A DNA stretch of 64,000 bases from VXRN01 sp963664365 (GCA_963664365.1 OY761144.1:434001-498000); one strand, 5' to 3'. Shown: positions 15,039 through 24,189, counted from the first letter of the stretch. Notes: generated from the sequence alone by a model not told the origin. Program-made: numbers and translations.

Positions 15039-16439
15039 CTAGCCTTCCTTGATGGCCGCCACCAGTTTCATGACCATCTCCTTCGCGTCTCCGAAGAGCA
15101 TGAGGGTGTTGTCGGCAGCGAACAGGGGATTCGCAATGCCCGCGAACCCGGGTCCAAGGCTTCGCTTGATGACGACGACGGAGCGGGCCTCGTCCACATT
15201 GAGAATCGGCATGCCGGCGATTGGTATCGAAGGGTCCGCATCCCTGGCCATTGGGTTGACGACATCGTTGGCGCCGAGGACCAGAACCAAGTCGGTCTGT
15301 CGGAACGTGACGTTGATCTCGTCCATATCCTTCAGTCGCTCGTAGGGAATGTTGGCCTCCGCCAGCAGGACGTTCATGTGCCCAGGCATCCGACCGGCTA
15401 CGGGGTGGATCGCGAACTCCACCTCCACGCCGTTCGATTCTAGTATTCCCACCAGTTCCTGCACGGCGTACTGGGCTTGGGCGGTGGCCATACCGTACCC
15501 GGGAGCGATGACCACGCGTTGAGCGCCGTCGAGCAGCATCGCTACCTCCTCGGGCGAGGCTGACTTCACACGTCCAGCATAGATGTCATCGCTCTCAGCG
15601 GCGGTTGCCACGGTCGCGCCCACTCCGGCGAACATGATATTAGGCAGCGAGCGGTTCATGGCCCGCGACATCAGCACGGTCAGAATGAACCCGGCGGCGC
15701 CCACCAGCGAACCCGCGATAATCAGCACGCTGTTGTTGAGGACCCAGCCGTGTCCGGCGGCGGCGATCCCGGAGTAAGCGTTCAGGAGCGAGATGACAAC
15801 CGGCATGTCCGATCCGCCAATGGGGATTACGAGCATGATCCCGAGAAGAGCCGCGGCAGGCACCAGGAGCCAGAACGCCAGGGACGACGTGGGGTCCACC
15901 ACCAGCCAGGCGCCCAACCCTAGGCATACGACCGCCAGCGCCACGTTGATGACGTGCCTGCCGGGCAACAGCACGGGTCTTTCGGGGAGCAGTCCCTGTA
16001 GTTTGCCGAAGGCGATTGCGCTCCCGGTGAGGGCAACGCCGCCGATGAGCCCGGTGGCGACCGCCGACAGGGTGAATTGCACGGATATCTCTTCGACGAA
16101 TCCACCTTTCAGCGCCTCCTCGATGGCCGCTCCTACGGCGAGCGCAGATGCGCCGCCGCCCAGGCCATTGAATACGGCCACCACCTGCGGCATCGCGTTT
16201 ATCGACGCCCGATAGGCCATGACCGCCCCGATCAGGCCTCCTACGACGAGTCCAGCGACTATGACCTCGTAGCTGACGATTCTCCGGTCCAGCAGAGTGA
16301 CCACAATGGCTATCAGCATTCCGGTCGACCCCATGAGGTTTCCCCGCACCGCGGCGCGGGGATGGGACAGTCCCTTCAGCCCAAGAATAAACAGGACCGC
16401 CGCAAGGAGGTAGAAAAGGTGGATCGGTTCATTTGGCAT
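15039..16439 (-). CDS. pntB: Proton-translocating NAD(P) transhydrogenase, beta subunit
   Basis: A 466-residue subunit with eight or so membrane helices (HLFYLLAAVLFILGLKGLSH onwards) followed by the NADP-binding dIII domain (VVIAPGYGMATAQAQYAVQE, IHPVAGRMPGHMNVLLAEAN, LVLGANDVVNPMA). With PntA it transfers hydride from NADH to NADP using the proton gradient. The start is the ATG at 16439 (MPNEPIHLF); the frame remains open further upstream but that part overlaps pntA2 and is not real. It begins two bases after the pntA2 stop. Confidence 0.93.
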   Translation of the reverse strand: MPNEPIHLFYLLAAVLFILGLKGLSHPRAAVRGNLMGSTGMLIAIVVTLLDRRIVSYEVIVAGLVVGGLIGAVMAYRASINAMPQVVAVFNGLGGGASALAVGAAIEEALKGGFVEEISVQFTLSAVATGLIGGVALTGSAIAFGKLQGLLPERPVLLPGRHVINVALAVVCLGLGAWLVVDPTSSLAFWLLVPAAALLGIMLVIPIGGSDMPVVISLLNAYSGIAAAGHGWVLNNSVLIIAGSLVGAAGFILTVLMSRAMNRSLPNIMFAGVGATVATAAESDDIYAGRVKSASPEEVAMLLDGAQRVVIAPGYGMATAQAQYAVQELVGILESNGVEVEFAIHPVAGRMPGHMNVLLAEANIPYERLKDMDEINVTFRQTDLVLVLGANDVVNPMARDADPSIPIAGMPILNVDEARSVVVIKRSLGPGFAGIANPLFAADNTLMLFGDAKEMVMKLVAAIKEG

Positions 16440-16441
16440 GT

Positions 16442-16723
16442 TTAGTCGTTCCGCCTGAACATTCGGAGCATCCGATCGGTTACCAGGAAGCCGCCAACGA
16501 CGTTGGCCGTTGCCATCGCCACGGCGATGAACCCCAGTATCGTGGTGAACGTGGTCAGCTGTTGGCCCGAGGTCACCAGCGTACCCACCAGCGTTATGCC
16601 GGAGATTGCGTTTGCGCCCGACATGAGGGGTGTGTGGAGAAGGGGTGGCACCTTGCTGATCACTTCGAATCCGACGAACAGGGCCAGCACGAATATGGTC
16701 AGCGCCAGTACGAACTCTTCCAT
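16442..16723 (-). CDS. pntA2: Transhydrogenase alpha subunit, membrane part (PntA2)
   Basis: A 93-residue, three-helix membrane protein (EFVLALTIFVLALFVGFEVI; PPLLHTPLMSGANAISGITL; TILGFIAVAMATANVVGGFL). The conserved HTPLMSGANAISG sequence is diagnostic for the dII part of the alpha chain. It is split from the soluble dI domain, as in the three-gene form of the enzyme. Middle gene of the operon, 17 bases after pntA. Confidence 0.92.
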   Translation of the reverse strand: MEEFVLALTIFVLALFVGFEVISKVPPLLHTPLMSGANAISGITLVGTLVTSGQQLTTFTTILGFIAVAMATANVVGGFLVTDRMLRMFRRND

Positions 16724-16740
16724 TATGAGATGCTCCTCTC

Positions 16741-17919
16741 TTACGTTGTCTCCGCAGCGGTTGGCACATCCAGCAGCTCGCGCACCCGAGAGTTGACAAC
16801 CTCTCCCTCGTGAGCGATTAGCGTGCTGCTGACTATCGGGTCGTTCATGTCGATCTGCATCTCGCCGTCGGTCACTATTTCCAGGAGAAATGCCGCGATG
16901 TTTCTGGCAAGCATCTGGCTCGCGTGGTAAGGCACCGTCGAGGGAAGGTTCAAGGGCCCCAGAATGCTAACCCCTCCCACCTCCACGGTCTCGCCGGGCC
17001 GAGTGAGTTCGCAGTTCCCACCGCTTTCGGCCGCCAGATCCAGGACTACGGAACCCGAGCGCATTCCTCGGACCATCTCCTCCGTGACCAGTGCCGGCGC
17101 CGGCCTGCCCGGAATCGCCGCGGTTGTGATGACCACGTCGCTGTCGCTTACGGCGCCGGCCATCATCTCGCGCTGGCGGCGGTAGAACTCGTCCCCCTGG
17201 TCCCTGGCATAGCCGCCGTCGCCCTCGGACCCGGAGGTGTCGAGCTCGATCTCCAAGAATCTTGCGCCCAAACTCTCGACCTGTTCCCTGACCTCGGCCC
17301 GGACGTCGTATGCCTGCACGACGCCACCCAGACGGCGGGACGTCGCGATGGCCTGAAGGCCAGCGACTCCGGCGCCGACTACGAATATTCGCGCGGGGGC
17401 GATTGTGCCTGCAGCAGTGATCATCATCGGGTAGATTCTGGGCAGGGCCTCGGCGGCCAGCAGTACGGCCTTGTAGCCCGCCACTGTGGCCATGGAGCTC
17501 AGGACGTCCATTGACTGGGCCCTGCTGATGCGGGGAAGCAGCTCAAGCGCGAAGGCGGTCATTCCGGCGTCCGCGAGCCGGCGGGCCGCCTCCGGGGCGC
17601 CGAGAGGGTCGAGAAGTCCCAGCGCCGTCTGGCCGGCATGCACCAGCTCCAGATCGGAGGAGGCCGCTTCGGAGTTCACTCCGAGCCCATGCACACACAG
17701 AAGCACGTCGGCCGCAGATATTAGCTGCGTCCGATCCTTCGCGATCCGCGCACCTTGCGCCTCGTACTCTGAGTCGGAAAACCCGGCCTCCGCGCCCGCC
17801 CCGGCATCAACATGGACCTCCAGGCCAGCTTTGAGCAGAGAAGGCACGACTGCGGGCACTAGGGAGACTCGCCGCTCGCCAGGATAGCCCTCCCTAGGCA
17901 CTCCAATGATCATCTGCAT
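16741..17919 (-). CDS. pntA: Transhydrogenase alpha subunit, NAD-binding part
   Basis: A 392-residue soluble dI domain, related to alanine dehydrogenase: IGVPREGYPGERRVSLVPAV at the start, RISRAQSMDVLSSMATVAGY (about residues 126-145), then the NAD Rossmann fold IFVVGAGVAGLQAIATSRRL. It binds NADH and donates hydride to the dIII site on PntB. The second ATG, at 17913, is also possible. First gene of pntA-pntA2-pntB. Confidence 0.93.
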   Translation of the reverse strand: MQMIIGVPREGYPGERRVSLVPAVVPSLLKAGLEVHVDAGAGAEAGFSDSEYEAQGARIAKDRTQLISAADVLLCVHGLGVNSEAASSDLELVHAGQTALGLLDPLGAPEAARRLADAGMTAFALELLPRISRAQSMDVLSSMATVAGYKAVLLAAEALPRIYPMMITAAGTIAPARIFVVGAGVAGLQAIATSRRLGGVVQAYDVRAEVREQVESLGARFLEIELDTSGSEGDGGYARDQGDEFYRRQREMMAGAVSDSDVVITTAAIPGRPAPALVTEEMVRGMRSGSVVLDLAAESGGNCELTRPGETVEVGGVSILGPLNLPSTVPYHASQMLARNIAAFLLEIVTDGEMQIDMNDPIVSSTLIAHEGEVVNSRVRELLDVPTAAETT

Positions 17920-17957
17920 TTCCAGCGTAAAAATTCGCGCATCATGGCAACCGCAGG

Positions 17958-17963
17958 ATTATA
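17958..17963 (-). promoter_or_regulatory. Possible -10 box of the pnt operon
   Basis: TATAAT on the minus strand, 39 bases before the pntA ATG. No good -35 is visible at normal spacing. Confidence 0.35.
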
Positions 17964-18002
17964 GACCATCGGGACAAGATTCTCTATCCCGCGCGCGCTC
18001 CC

Positions 18003-18106
18003 GAGCCTGTCCCATATTAGTAGGCGACCTCTACTCCCCACCGCTGGATTCCGGCCTTCGCCGGAATCACCATGGCCTTGTCAGGCCACATAAGAGGGAT
18101 GAAAAT
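18003..18106. repeat. Repeat arms left of IS110
   Basis: GAGCCTGTCCCATATTAGTA (18003-18022) is a terminal motif of the element described at 53018; the REP hairpin ATTCCGGCCTTCGCCGGAAT follows, then the left arm of the 108-bp element (CACCATGGCCTTGTCAGGCC, from 18068, to about GATGAAAATG at 18106). Confidence 0.75.
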
Positions 18107-18107
18107 G

Positions 18108-18289
18108 TCTTGGCGCCGGACGGTACAACTAGGGCGGTAGTCATTGGTGCCACGAGCCCGTGCCGGAATCTGCCTGGGAGGCTGGCAGGAACATAAGATT
18201 GTCGCCCCGCTACTGCGGTGAGCACGCATGGTAAAGTCGTTGAGAGAACAGCCTCCCACCGGCCGGCAGCTAGTCTCAGGAGGAGAAGT
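18108..18289 (+). ncRNA. Possible IS110 bridge-RNA region
   Basis: IS110-group elements are known to encode a structured guide (bridge) RNA in the non-coding end next to the recombinase gene. The 5-prime non-coding end here is the obvious place: it contains potential stems such as GCCTGGGAGGC and CCTCC...GGAGG around 18250-18286. This is assignment by position only. Confidence 0.3.
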
Positions 18290-19498
18290 ATGGAAGTCGT
18301 ACATGAACGGTGCTGTGGCCTGGACGTACATAAGAAGTCGGTGGTGGCCTGTGTAATAACGGGTGAGTCTCATCAGACGAGGACGTTTGGCACAACGACG
18401 CGCCAGCTTGTGAAGTTGTCTGAGTGGCTTCGGCAGCAAGGTGTCACTCATGTGGCAATGGAGAGCACTGGGATCTACTGGAAGCCTGTCGTCAACCTTC
18501 TGGAGGAGGAGTTCACTGTCTGGGTGGTCAACGCGCATCACATCAAGACGGTGCCGGGCCGCAAGACCGACGTCAAGGATGCCGAATGGATAGCCGACTT
18601 GCTGCGGCACGGGTTGTTGAAGCCCAGCTTTATCCCGGAGCGTGAGCAGCGTGAGCTTCGGGAGTTGGTGCGCTACCGGCGGAGCTTGGTCCAAGAGAGG
18701 TCGCGAGAGGCCAACAGGATACAAAAGGTACTTGAGGGTGCCAACATCAAGTTGGGATCGGTAGCTACCGACGTGCTGGGGGTGTCTGGCAGGATGATGC
18801 TGACTGCCCTCGCTGATGGAGAGGAAGACCCGAAGGTGCTGGCAGACATGGCCAAGGGACGGCTTAGGGAGAAGCTCGATGCGCTGGAAGAGGCCCTGGA
18901 GGGCGTGGTGGGGTCTCACCAGCGCTTCATGTTGGCCACCCAGTTGCGACGCCTCAGCACCTTGGACGCCGATGTTGAGAGACTGGACGCGGAGGTGTCT
19001 CGGAGGGTTCACCAGCACAGGGATGTCATACAGGTGGTCGATACCATCCCTGGGGTGGGCCGTCGCACCGCTGAGACAATCGTGGCGGAGATGGGTACCG
19101 ACATGGACAGGTTTGCCACGCCCGGACACTTGGCCTCGTGGGCTGGGGTGAGTCCTGGGAACAAGCGAAGCGCAGACAGGAGCAAGCGAAGCCCGGTCAA
19201 GAAGGGCAACAACTCGCTTCAGTCGGCCTTGGTGGAAGCTGCCAGGGCTGCCTCCCGGACCAAAACCTACCTGGGAGCACAGTACCACCGCCTGGCTCGA
19301 CGCATCGGAGCCAACAAAGCCGCCATGGCCGTCGCCCACTCCATCGCCGTCATTCTCCACTCCATCATCAAGAACAAGGAGCCTTTCGTGGACCTGGGAC
19401 ACAACTACTTTGAAGAGCGCGACAAGACCGCCATCGCCCGCAGAGCTGTTCGCCAACTCGAACGGCTGGGGCACAGAGTCACCCTGCAAGCTGCCTGA
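18290..19498 (+). CDS. IS110-family transposase (DEDD recombinase)
   Basis: A 402-residue recombinase. The N-terminal DEDD RuvC-like domain shows GLDVHKKSVVACV (Asp12), VAMESTGIYWKPV (Glu) and GRKTDVKDAEWIADLL (Asp, Asp); the C-terminal transposase-20 domain shows VDTIPGVGRRTAETIVAEMG and SPGNKRSADRSKRSPVKKGN. Full length with all acidic residues present, so probably active. ATG at 18290 with AGGAGGAGA ahead. Confidence 0.95.
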   Translation: MEVVHERCCGLDVHKKSVVACVITGESHQTRTFGTTTRQLVKLSEWLRQQGVTHVAMESTGIYWKPVVNLLEEEFTVWVVNAHHIKTVPGRKTDVKDAEWIADLLRHGLLKPSFIPEREQRELRELVRYRRSLVQERSREANRIQKVLEGANIKLGSVATDVLGVSGRMMLTALADGEEDPKVLADMAKGRLREKLDALEEALEGVVGSHQRFMLATQLRRLSTLDADVERLDAEVSRRVHQHRDVIQVVDTIPGVGRRTAETIVAEMGTDMDRFATPGHLASWAGVSPGNKRSADRSKRSPVKKGNNSLQSALVEAARAASRTKTYLGAQYHRLARRIGANKAAMAVAHSIAVILHSIIKNKEPFVDLGHNYFEERDKTAIARRAVRQLERLGHRVTLQAA

Positions 19499-19502
19499 AT
19501 TG

Positions 19503-19561
19503 TCTATTTTCATGGTAATGACGGTTTGGTTGGTGTGGCTGCTATTTTCATGGTAATGACG
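19503..19561. repeat. Duplicated right arm after IS110
   Basis: TATTTTCATGGTAATGACGG occurs twice, 38 bases apart (19504 and 19542). The second copy continues into GAGAATGTAGTTG, the same sequence that follows the REP at 48043. Confidence 0.8.
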
Positions 19562-19611
19562 GAGAATGTAGTTGTATCCATCAAATCTAAGTGGTCAGAG
19601 TACTCTGTCTC

Positions 19612-20625
19612 TCAATCCAAGGATTGGCTGAGTTCGGCGACGGCGTTTAGTTTGGCTTGGGCGGCGCCGGAGTCTATCGACCTTGCGGCCAACTGCATCC
19701 CGATGTCCAACGATGCCGCTTTGCCGGCGGCAAAGAGGGCCGCGGCGGCGTTGAGCAGCACGACATCGCGCGCGGGTCCGCTCTCTCCGGTCAGCACGGA
19801 GCGGGCTATTTGGGCGCTGTGCTCGGCGCTCGTTGCCCGGATCGAGTCGGCGGACGACGTTGGGACGCCGAGGTCGCCGGGGTTCACCTCGAACTGCGTG
19901 ACCTCTCCGTTCTCCAACAGCCAGACGGTGGACGGGCCGGTAATCGTGATCTCGTCCATGCCGTCTGAGCCGTGAACGACGAGGGCCTTGCGGCTACCGA
20001 GTTGGCCCAGTACGCGGGCCATGCGGTCGGCCATGGACGGGTCGGCGATTCCGATCACCTGCCTGTCGGCGCCCGCGGGATTGGTCAGCGGTCCGAGGAT
20101 GTTGAAGACGGTGCGAATGCTTATCTCCCTTCTGGGACCGGCGACGAAGCGCATCGAGGGATGGTAGCCCTGAGCGAACATGAAGCCGAATCCGGCCTCG
20201 TTCAGACACCGCGCTACCGACTCCGGCGATAGGGCGATCTTGACTCCGAGCGCTTCGAGAACGTCGGCGGAACCCGTGGAGCCGGACATAGCGCGGTTGC
20301 CGTGCTTGGCGACGGCGACTCCGGCCCCGGCGGCGACGAAAGCGGCTGTGGTCGATATGTTGAAGCTGCCCGAGCCGTCCCCTCCGGTTCCGCACGTATC
20401 GACGACAGGGCCATCGACAGAAACATGAAGAGACTTCTCGCGCATCACGCGGGCCATTCCGGATATCTCCTCAACGGTCTCGCCTTTGACGCGGAGGGCG
20501 GTCAGGAACGACCCGACCTGTGCAGGGGTAGCCTCGCCCGTCATGATCTGTTCCATAACCGCCGATGCCTGGCCGGCGCTGAGCGACGCCCCGTCAACGA
20601 GTAACTGTATCGCGTCCTGTATCAT
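19612..20625 (-). CDS. trpD: Anthranilate phosphoribosyltransferase
   Basis: A 337-residue enzyme that joins anthranilate to PRPP, the second step to tryptophan. Seen: DTCGTGGDGSGSFNISTTAA (PRPP-binding, about 77-96), VAKHGNRAMSGSTGSADVLE, and the anthranilate/metal region VHGSDGMDEIT. The length is normal. Its ATG overlaps the trpG stop (ATGA at 20622-20625). Last gene of trpS-trpE-trpG-trpD. Confidence 0.96.
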   Translation of the reverse strand: MIQDAIQLLVDGASLSAGQASAVMEQIMTGEATPAQVGSFLTALRVKGETVEEISGMARVMREKSLHVSVDGPVVDTCGTGGDGSGSFNISTTAAFVAAGAGVAVAKHGNRAMSGSTGSADVLEALGVKIALSPESVARCLNEAGFGFMFAQGYHPSMRFVAGPRREISIRTVFNILGPLTNPAGADRQVIGIADPSMADRMARVLGQLGSRKALVVHGSDGMDEITITGPSTVWLLENGEVTQFEVNPGDLGVPTSSADSIRATSAEHSAQIARSVLTGESGPARDVVLLNAAAALFAAGKAASLDIGMQLAARSIDSGAAQAKLNAVAELSQSLD

Positions 20626-21218
20626 GATCGGCCTCCTGATGTGGCGTTCGTGGCGGGCATGTCTAGGAAGTTTTGCAGGATGTCCTTGCCGACTTTGGTC
20701 ATTATCGACTCGGGGTGGAACTGGATTCCTTCAATCGGATACTCCTTGTGGCGGACTCCCATGATTACGCCGGAGTCTGACCAGGCGGTGATTTCCAGAT
20801 CGTCGGGCAGGTCTTCAGGGTACACGGCCAGGGAGTGGTATCGGATGGCCTCGAACGGGTTGGGCAGGTTCTTGAAGACGCCTTTGCCGTCGTGGGAGAT
20901 GAGCGACATCTTGCCGTGCATAATCTCCCCGGCTCCGTCCACCTTGCCGCCGAAGGCGTAGCCGACGCACTGGTGGCCGAGGCAGACGCCGAGCGTGGGC
21001 TTTTGCGGACCGAATCGGCGGAGAACGTCGTTGGATATGCCCGCCTCAGCCGGAGTGCATGGGCCGGGAGAGATGACGATGCGGTCGGGAGCCATGCGCT
21101 CGATCTCGTCTATCGAGATCCGGTCGTTGCGGGCGACGGTGACGTCGGCGCCCAGTTCGCAAAGGTACTGGTAGAGGTTGTAGGTGAAGCTGTCGTAGTT
21201 GTCTATGAGGAGTATCAT
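20622..21218 (-). CDS. trpG: Anthranilate synthase glutamine amidotransferase subunit
   Basis: A 198-residue class I glutaminase giving ammonia to TrpE. Seen: LIDNYDSFTYNLYQYL at the start, oxyanion loop SPGPCTPAEAG, nucleophile Cys in LGVCLGHQCVG (about 79-89), and His-Glu in GIQFHPESIMT near 170. Start ATG 21218 with AAGGAGACC ahead. 91 bases separate it from trpE, filled by a CCCTCTCCC repeat. Confidence 0.96.
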   Translation of the reverse strand: MILLIDNYDSFTYNLYQYLCELGADVTVARNDRISIDEIERMAPDRIVISPGPCTPAEAGISNDVLRRFGPQKPTLGVCLGHQCVGYAFGGKVDGAGEIMHGKMSLISHDGKGVFKNLPNPFEAIRYHSLAVYPEDLPDDLEITAWSDSGVIMGVRHKEYPIEGIQFHPESIMTKVGKDILQNFLDMPATNATSGGRS

Positions 21219-21261
21219 GTCGGTCTCCTTTCCGGCGGTTGGGGATGAAGGCGGTTTCAAT

Positions 21262-21299
21262 CACCCTCACCCTAGCCCTCTCCCTCAAGGGAGAGGGGA
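21262..21299. repeat. CCCTCTCCC repeat between trpE and trpG
   Basis: TCACCCTCACCCTAGCCCTC plus palindromic continuation, inside the trp operon. Its hairpin could tune downstream expression; no U-run follows. Confidence 0.8.
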
Positions 21300-21309
21300 A
21301 AAGTTGGTC

Positions 21310-22755
21310 TCAGATGTCTAATTCGCGTTCGGCTTCGTCTATGGCGGTTAGTATGGCGCCTGCTTTGTGGAGCGTTTCCATGTATTCGAATTCGGGGGTT
21401 GAGTCATACACGATTCCGCCGCCGGCCTGTACGTGGGCGACGCCGTCTTTGACGACGAGCGTCCTGATGGCGATTGCGGTGTCCATGTTGCCGGACAGGT
21501 CGAAGTAGCCGACGGCTCCGGCATAGACGCCGCGGCGGTCGGGTTCGAGCTCGGCGATTATCTCCATGGCCCTTATCTTTGGCGCGCCGGAGACGGTTCC
21601 CGCCGGGAAGCAGGCCCTGAGAGCGTCGTATGCGCTGTATCCGTCCTGAAGTTGGCCGGTGACGTGGGACACCAGGTGTATGACGTGGGAGTATCGCTCG
21701 ATGTCGAGCGTCTGCGTGACCTCGACGGTGCCGGGCTTGGAGACGCGGCCCACGTCGTTGCGGCCCAGGTCTAGGAGCATGATGTGTTCGGCGCGTTCCT
21801 TCTCGTCGTTTCTCAACTCCTCTTCGAGGGCGAGGTCTTCTGCCTCGTTCCTGCCGCGCCGCCGCGTCCCGGCGATGGGATGAACCGCAACCCGCCCGTC
21901 CACAACCTGCACCAGCAGTTCGGGCGACGCTCCGACGATCTGGAAGCCGTCGAGGTCCAGATAGTACATGTAGGGCGACGGGTTGATCGCGCGCAGGGAG
22001 CGGTAGATCTGGAACGGGTGGGCCGAGGTCGGGCGGGACATGCGCTGGGCGACGACGGTCTGGATGATATCGCCGGCGATGATGTACTCGCGGGACTTCT
22101 CCACCATGCCGTCGTAGCTCTCGCGAGTCATGTTGAACTCAATATCGGCGCCGGTCGGCTGGTCGAGATTGGGTTCTGGGAGCCGGGGCTGGGCGCTGAG
22201 CCTGCGGATCACGTCGTCGATGCGGGCGGTGGCGGCTTCGTAGGCGGCCCTGGGGTCGCCGTCGAGATAGGCGTGGCTGACGACCTTGATCTTGTGTCTT
22301 ACGTGGTCGAAAATCAGGTATGTCGTCGTCATCATGAAGATCGACTCCGGCACCTCCAGTGGATCCGCGTCCGGGGTCGGCAGGTTCTCGAAGTAGCGGA
22401 CGGCGTCGTAGGCGATGTAGCCGACCGCGCCGCCGTTGAACTTGTCCAGGTAGTCGACGTCGGCCAGCTTGTACTTTGACAGCATCCGCTCGACCGGCTC
22501 AAGCGGGTCCACGGCGCCCAGGTCTTCGCCGGGGCCGGTCTTGATGACCTCTCTGGGGTCAGCGCCGATGAAGCTGTACCGCGCGACGTGCTCGCCGCCT
22601 TCCACGCTCTCCAGAAGGAACGAATACGGTCCGCGCGCGACCTTGAGGTAGGCGGACACCGGCGTTTCGAGGTCGGCGTTGATTTCGCGGTACACGGGAA
22701 CGAGGTTGGCGCTACCCGTGTGGGACTTCACCTCTTCGAGTGACGGATGGTACAT
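21310..22755 (-). CDS. trpE: Anthranilate synthase component I
   Basis: A 481-residue chorismate-using enzyme. Seen: N-terminal Trp-binding region with LLESVEGGEHVARYSFIGAD (feedback site LLES), and the catalytic half with HPIAGTRRRGRNEAEDLALE, LLDLGRNDVGRVS, FPAGTVSGAPKIRAMEIIAE and YAGAVGYF. Start ATG 22755 with GAGGAA ahead; the frame is open further upstream but that part overlaps trpS. It lies 11 bases after the trpS stop. Confidence 0.96.
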   Translation of the reverse strand: MYHPSLEEVKSHTGSANLVPVYREINADLETPVSAYLKVARGPYSFLLESVEGGEHVARYSFIGADPREVIKTGPGEDLGAVDPLEPVERMLSKYKLADVDYLDKFNGGAVGYIAYDAVRYFENLPTPDADPLEVPESIFMMTTTYLIFDHVRHKIKVVSHAYLDGDPRAAYEAATARIDDVIRRLSAQPRLPEPNLDQPTGADIEFNMTRESYDGMVEKSREYIIAGDIIQTVVAQRMSRPTSAHPFQIYRSLRAINPSPYMYYLDLDGFQIVGASPELLVQVVDGRVAVHPIAGTRRRGRNEAEDLALEEELRNDEKERAEHIMLLDLGRNDVGRVSKPGTVEVTQTLDIERYSHVIHLVSHVTGQLQDGYSAYDALRACFPAGTVSGAPKIRAMEIIAELEPDRRGVYAGAVGYFDLSGNMDTAIAIRTLVVKDGVAHVQAGGGIVYDSTPEFEYMETLHKAGAILTAIDEAERELDI

Positions 22756-22766
22756 TTGACGGTTCC

Positions 22767-23822
22767 TCACGCGGGCAGGACGAATCCGACCCGTTCCTTC
22801 ATCTCTTGCAGCTTTGGGCCGGAGACCTCGCGGGCGCGGTCTGCGCCGACGGCGAGCAGCCTGTCGAGTTCGGCGACGTCGTTCATGAGGTCGTAGTATC
22901 GCGCCTGGACTGGGCGAAGTTCTTCTATCACGACCTCTGCGACGCGACGCTTGAGGTCGCCGTAGCCTCGGGCGTCGGCGAAGTCGCGCTCGACCTCGGC
23001 CTCGCTTAGTCCGGTCATGACCTTGTAGATGCCGAGAAGGTTGTTCACGCCGGCCTTTTCGGGGTCGTCGCTGAAGGTTATCTCGTTGCCGGAGTCGGTG
23101 ACGGCGCGCATGATTGAGCGCTCGATCTCTTTGGGTTCGTCCAGCAGGCGCACGGCGTGACCCCTTATGTGGGAGTAGCTCTTGGACATCTTGACCTGCG
23201 GGTCGTTGAGTCCCATGACACGGCCTCCGACTTCGGGAATGACGGCGTCGGGAATGACGAACGTCTCTCCGAACAGGCGGTTGAAGCGGGCGGCGATGTC
23301 GCGGGTAAGCTCGACGTGCTGGCGCTGATCGTCGCCTACGGGCACCTCGTGGGCGCTGTACAGCACGATGTCGCCGGCCATTAGGACGGGGTAGTCGAGC
23401 AGGCCGGTGGATACGCTGTCCATCCCGGCGGACTTGTCTTTGTATTGGGTCATGCGCTCCAGCCAGCCGACGGGGGTGACGCAGTTGAGAATCCAGCACG
23501 CCTCGGCGTGGGCGGTGACGTGGCTCTGGACGAACAGCGTGCTCTTGTCGGGACTCAAGCCGCAGGCGAATAGGACGGCGGCGAGTTCACGGGTCTGGCG
23601 GCGCAGGTCTTCGGGATCGAATGAGACGGTGATGGCGTGGAGGTCCACGATGCAGAAGAAGTTCTCTTTCTCGTCCTGCTTATCGACCCACTGCTTGAAC
23701 GCGCCGATGTAGTTGCCGAGCTGCGGGTCGCCGCTGGGCTGGACGCCGCTGAGTACGCGGCGACGGGCCCGGGACTCCGCCGATTGTTCGAGCGTAGGCT
23801 GTACCTTTGTAGTGGTTGTCAT
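22767..23822 (-). CDS. trpS: Tryptophanyl-tRNA synthetase
   Basis: A 351-residue class I synthetase. Seen: LSGVQPSGDPQLGNYIGAFK (HIGH region), DLHAITV, and the KMSKS signature in PQVKMSKSYSHI (near 205). ATG 23822 has GGAGGAAT ahead; the upstream ATG at 23858 adds residues not expected in the family and lies in the leader. First gene of the trp operon and controlled by the T-box upstream, so synthetase and biosynthesis rise together when tRNA-Trp is uncharged. Confidence 0.95.
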   Translation of the reverse strand: MTTTTKVQPTLEQSAESRARRRVLSGVQPSGDPQLGNYIGAFKQWVDKQDEKENFFCIVDLHAITVSFDPEDLRRQTRELAAVLFACGLSPDKSTLFVQSHVTAHAEACWILNCVTPVGWLERMTQYKDKSAGMDSVSTGLLDYPVLMAGDIVLYSAHEVPVGDDQRQHVELTRDIAARFNRLFGETFVIPDAVIPEVGGRVMGLNDPQVKMSKSYSHIRGHAVRLLDEPKEIERSIMRAVTDSGNEITFSDDPEKAGVNNLLGIYKVMTGLSEAEVERDFADARGYGDLKRRVAEVVIEELRPVQARYYDLMNDVAELDRLLAVGADRAREVSGPKLQEMKERVGFVLPA

Positions 23823-23879
23823 GATTCCTCCGATTGTCGTCAACTCTGCATTTATCATTGAGCCTGATACGAGATTTTC

Positions 23880-24183
23880 CAGAAACGAAAGACCCGCCCC
23901 TCGAAAGGGACGGGTCTGGTTTTCCGTGGTACCACCCTAGTTCATCGTCCGTAGAGACGGACGACCTCTTGTCAGGCACGGAGGTCTTGAGCCTCGATGC
24001 CCTGGGCTTCGGTAACGGCGCCCTCTCCGGCCAAGCCTACAACCGTGGTGTGCGGCTTCGGTTGGCGGCTCCCAGGTCCATTCGTCCCCCTCGCGAGCGC
24101 CGGGCTCTCACCCACCCCGGCTCTCTGAGGCCCCGATTGGGGAACTACTAGTCCCGATCTCAGCCTTTCGTGTGTCTGCTGTG
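23880..24183 (-). promoter_or_regulatory. Tryptophan T-box riboswitch leader
   Basis: On the minus strand: stem I with AGAGAGCCGGGGTGGGTGAG, specifier loop GAA-TGG-ACC (Trp codon at 24078-24080), the T-box AGGGTGGTACCACGG (23924-23938) and a terminator hairpin GACCCGTCCC...GGGGCGGGTC (23891-23916) followed by TTTCGTTTCT. Uncharged tRNA-Trp would stabilise the antiterminator and allow trpSEGD transcription. Confidence 0.95.
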
Positions 24184-24189
24184 TAGGTT

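Larger units (their letters stand above)
18107..19503 (+). mobile_element. IS110-family insertion sequence
   Basis: Boundaries are estimated from where the flanking repeat stops matching its other copies: the left arm of the 108-bp element ends near 18106 and its right arm (ATTTTCATGGTAATGACGG) resumes at about 19504. There are no terminal inverted repeats and no clear target duplication, as usual for IS110. One transposase gene, with about 180 bases of non-coding DNA upstream. Confidence 0.75.

Noticed and set aside
16440..16799. Upstream extension of pntB to 586 codons
   Set aside because: Overlaps pntA2 entirely, and the family starts at the ATG 16439.
18017..19513. 498-codon minus-strand frame opposite the IS110 transposase
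   Set aside because: Shadow of the transposase gene, whose catalytic motifs are on the plus strand.
22756..23499. Upstream extension of trpE to 729 codons
   Set aside because: Arg-rich shadow of trpS; the normal start with GAGGAA is at 22755.
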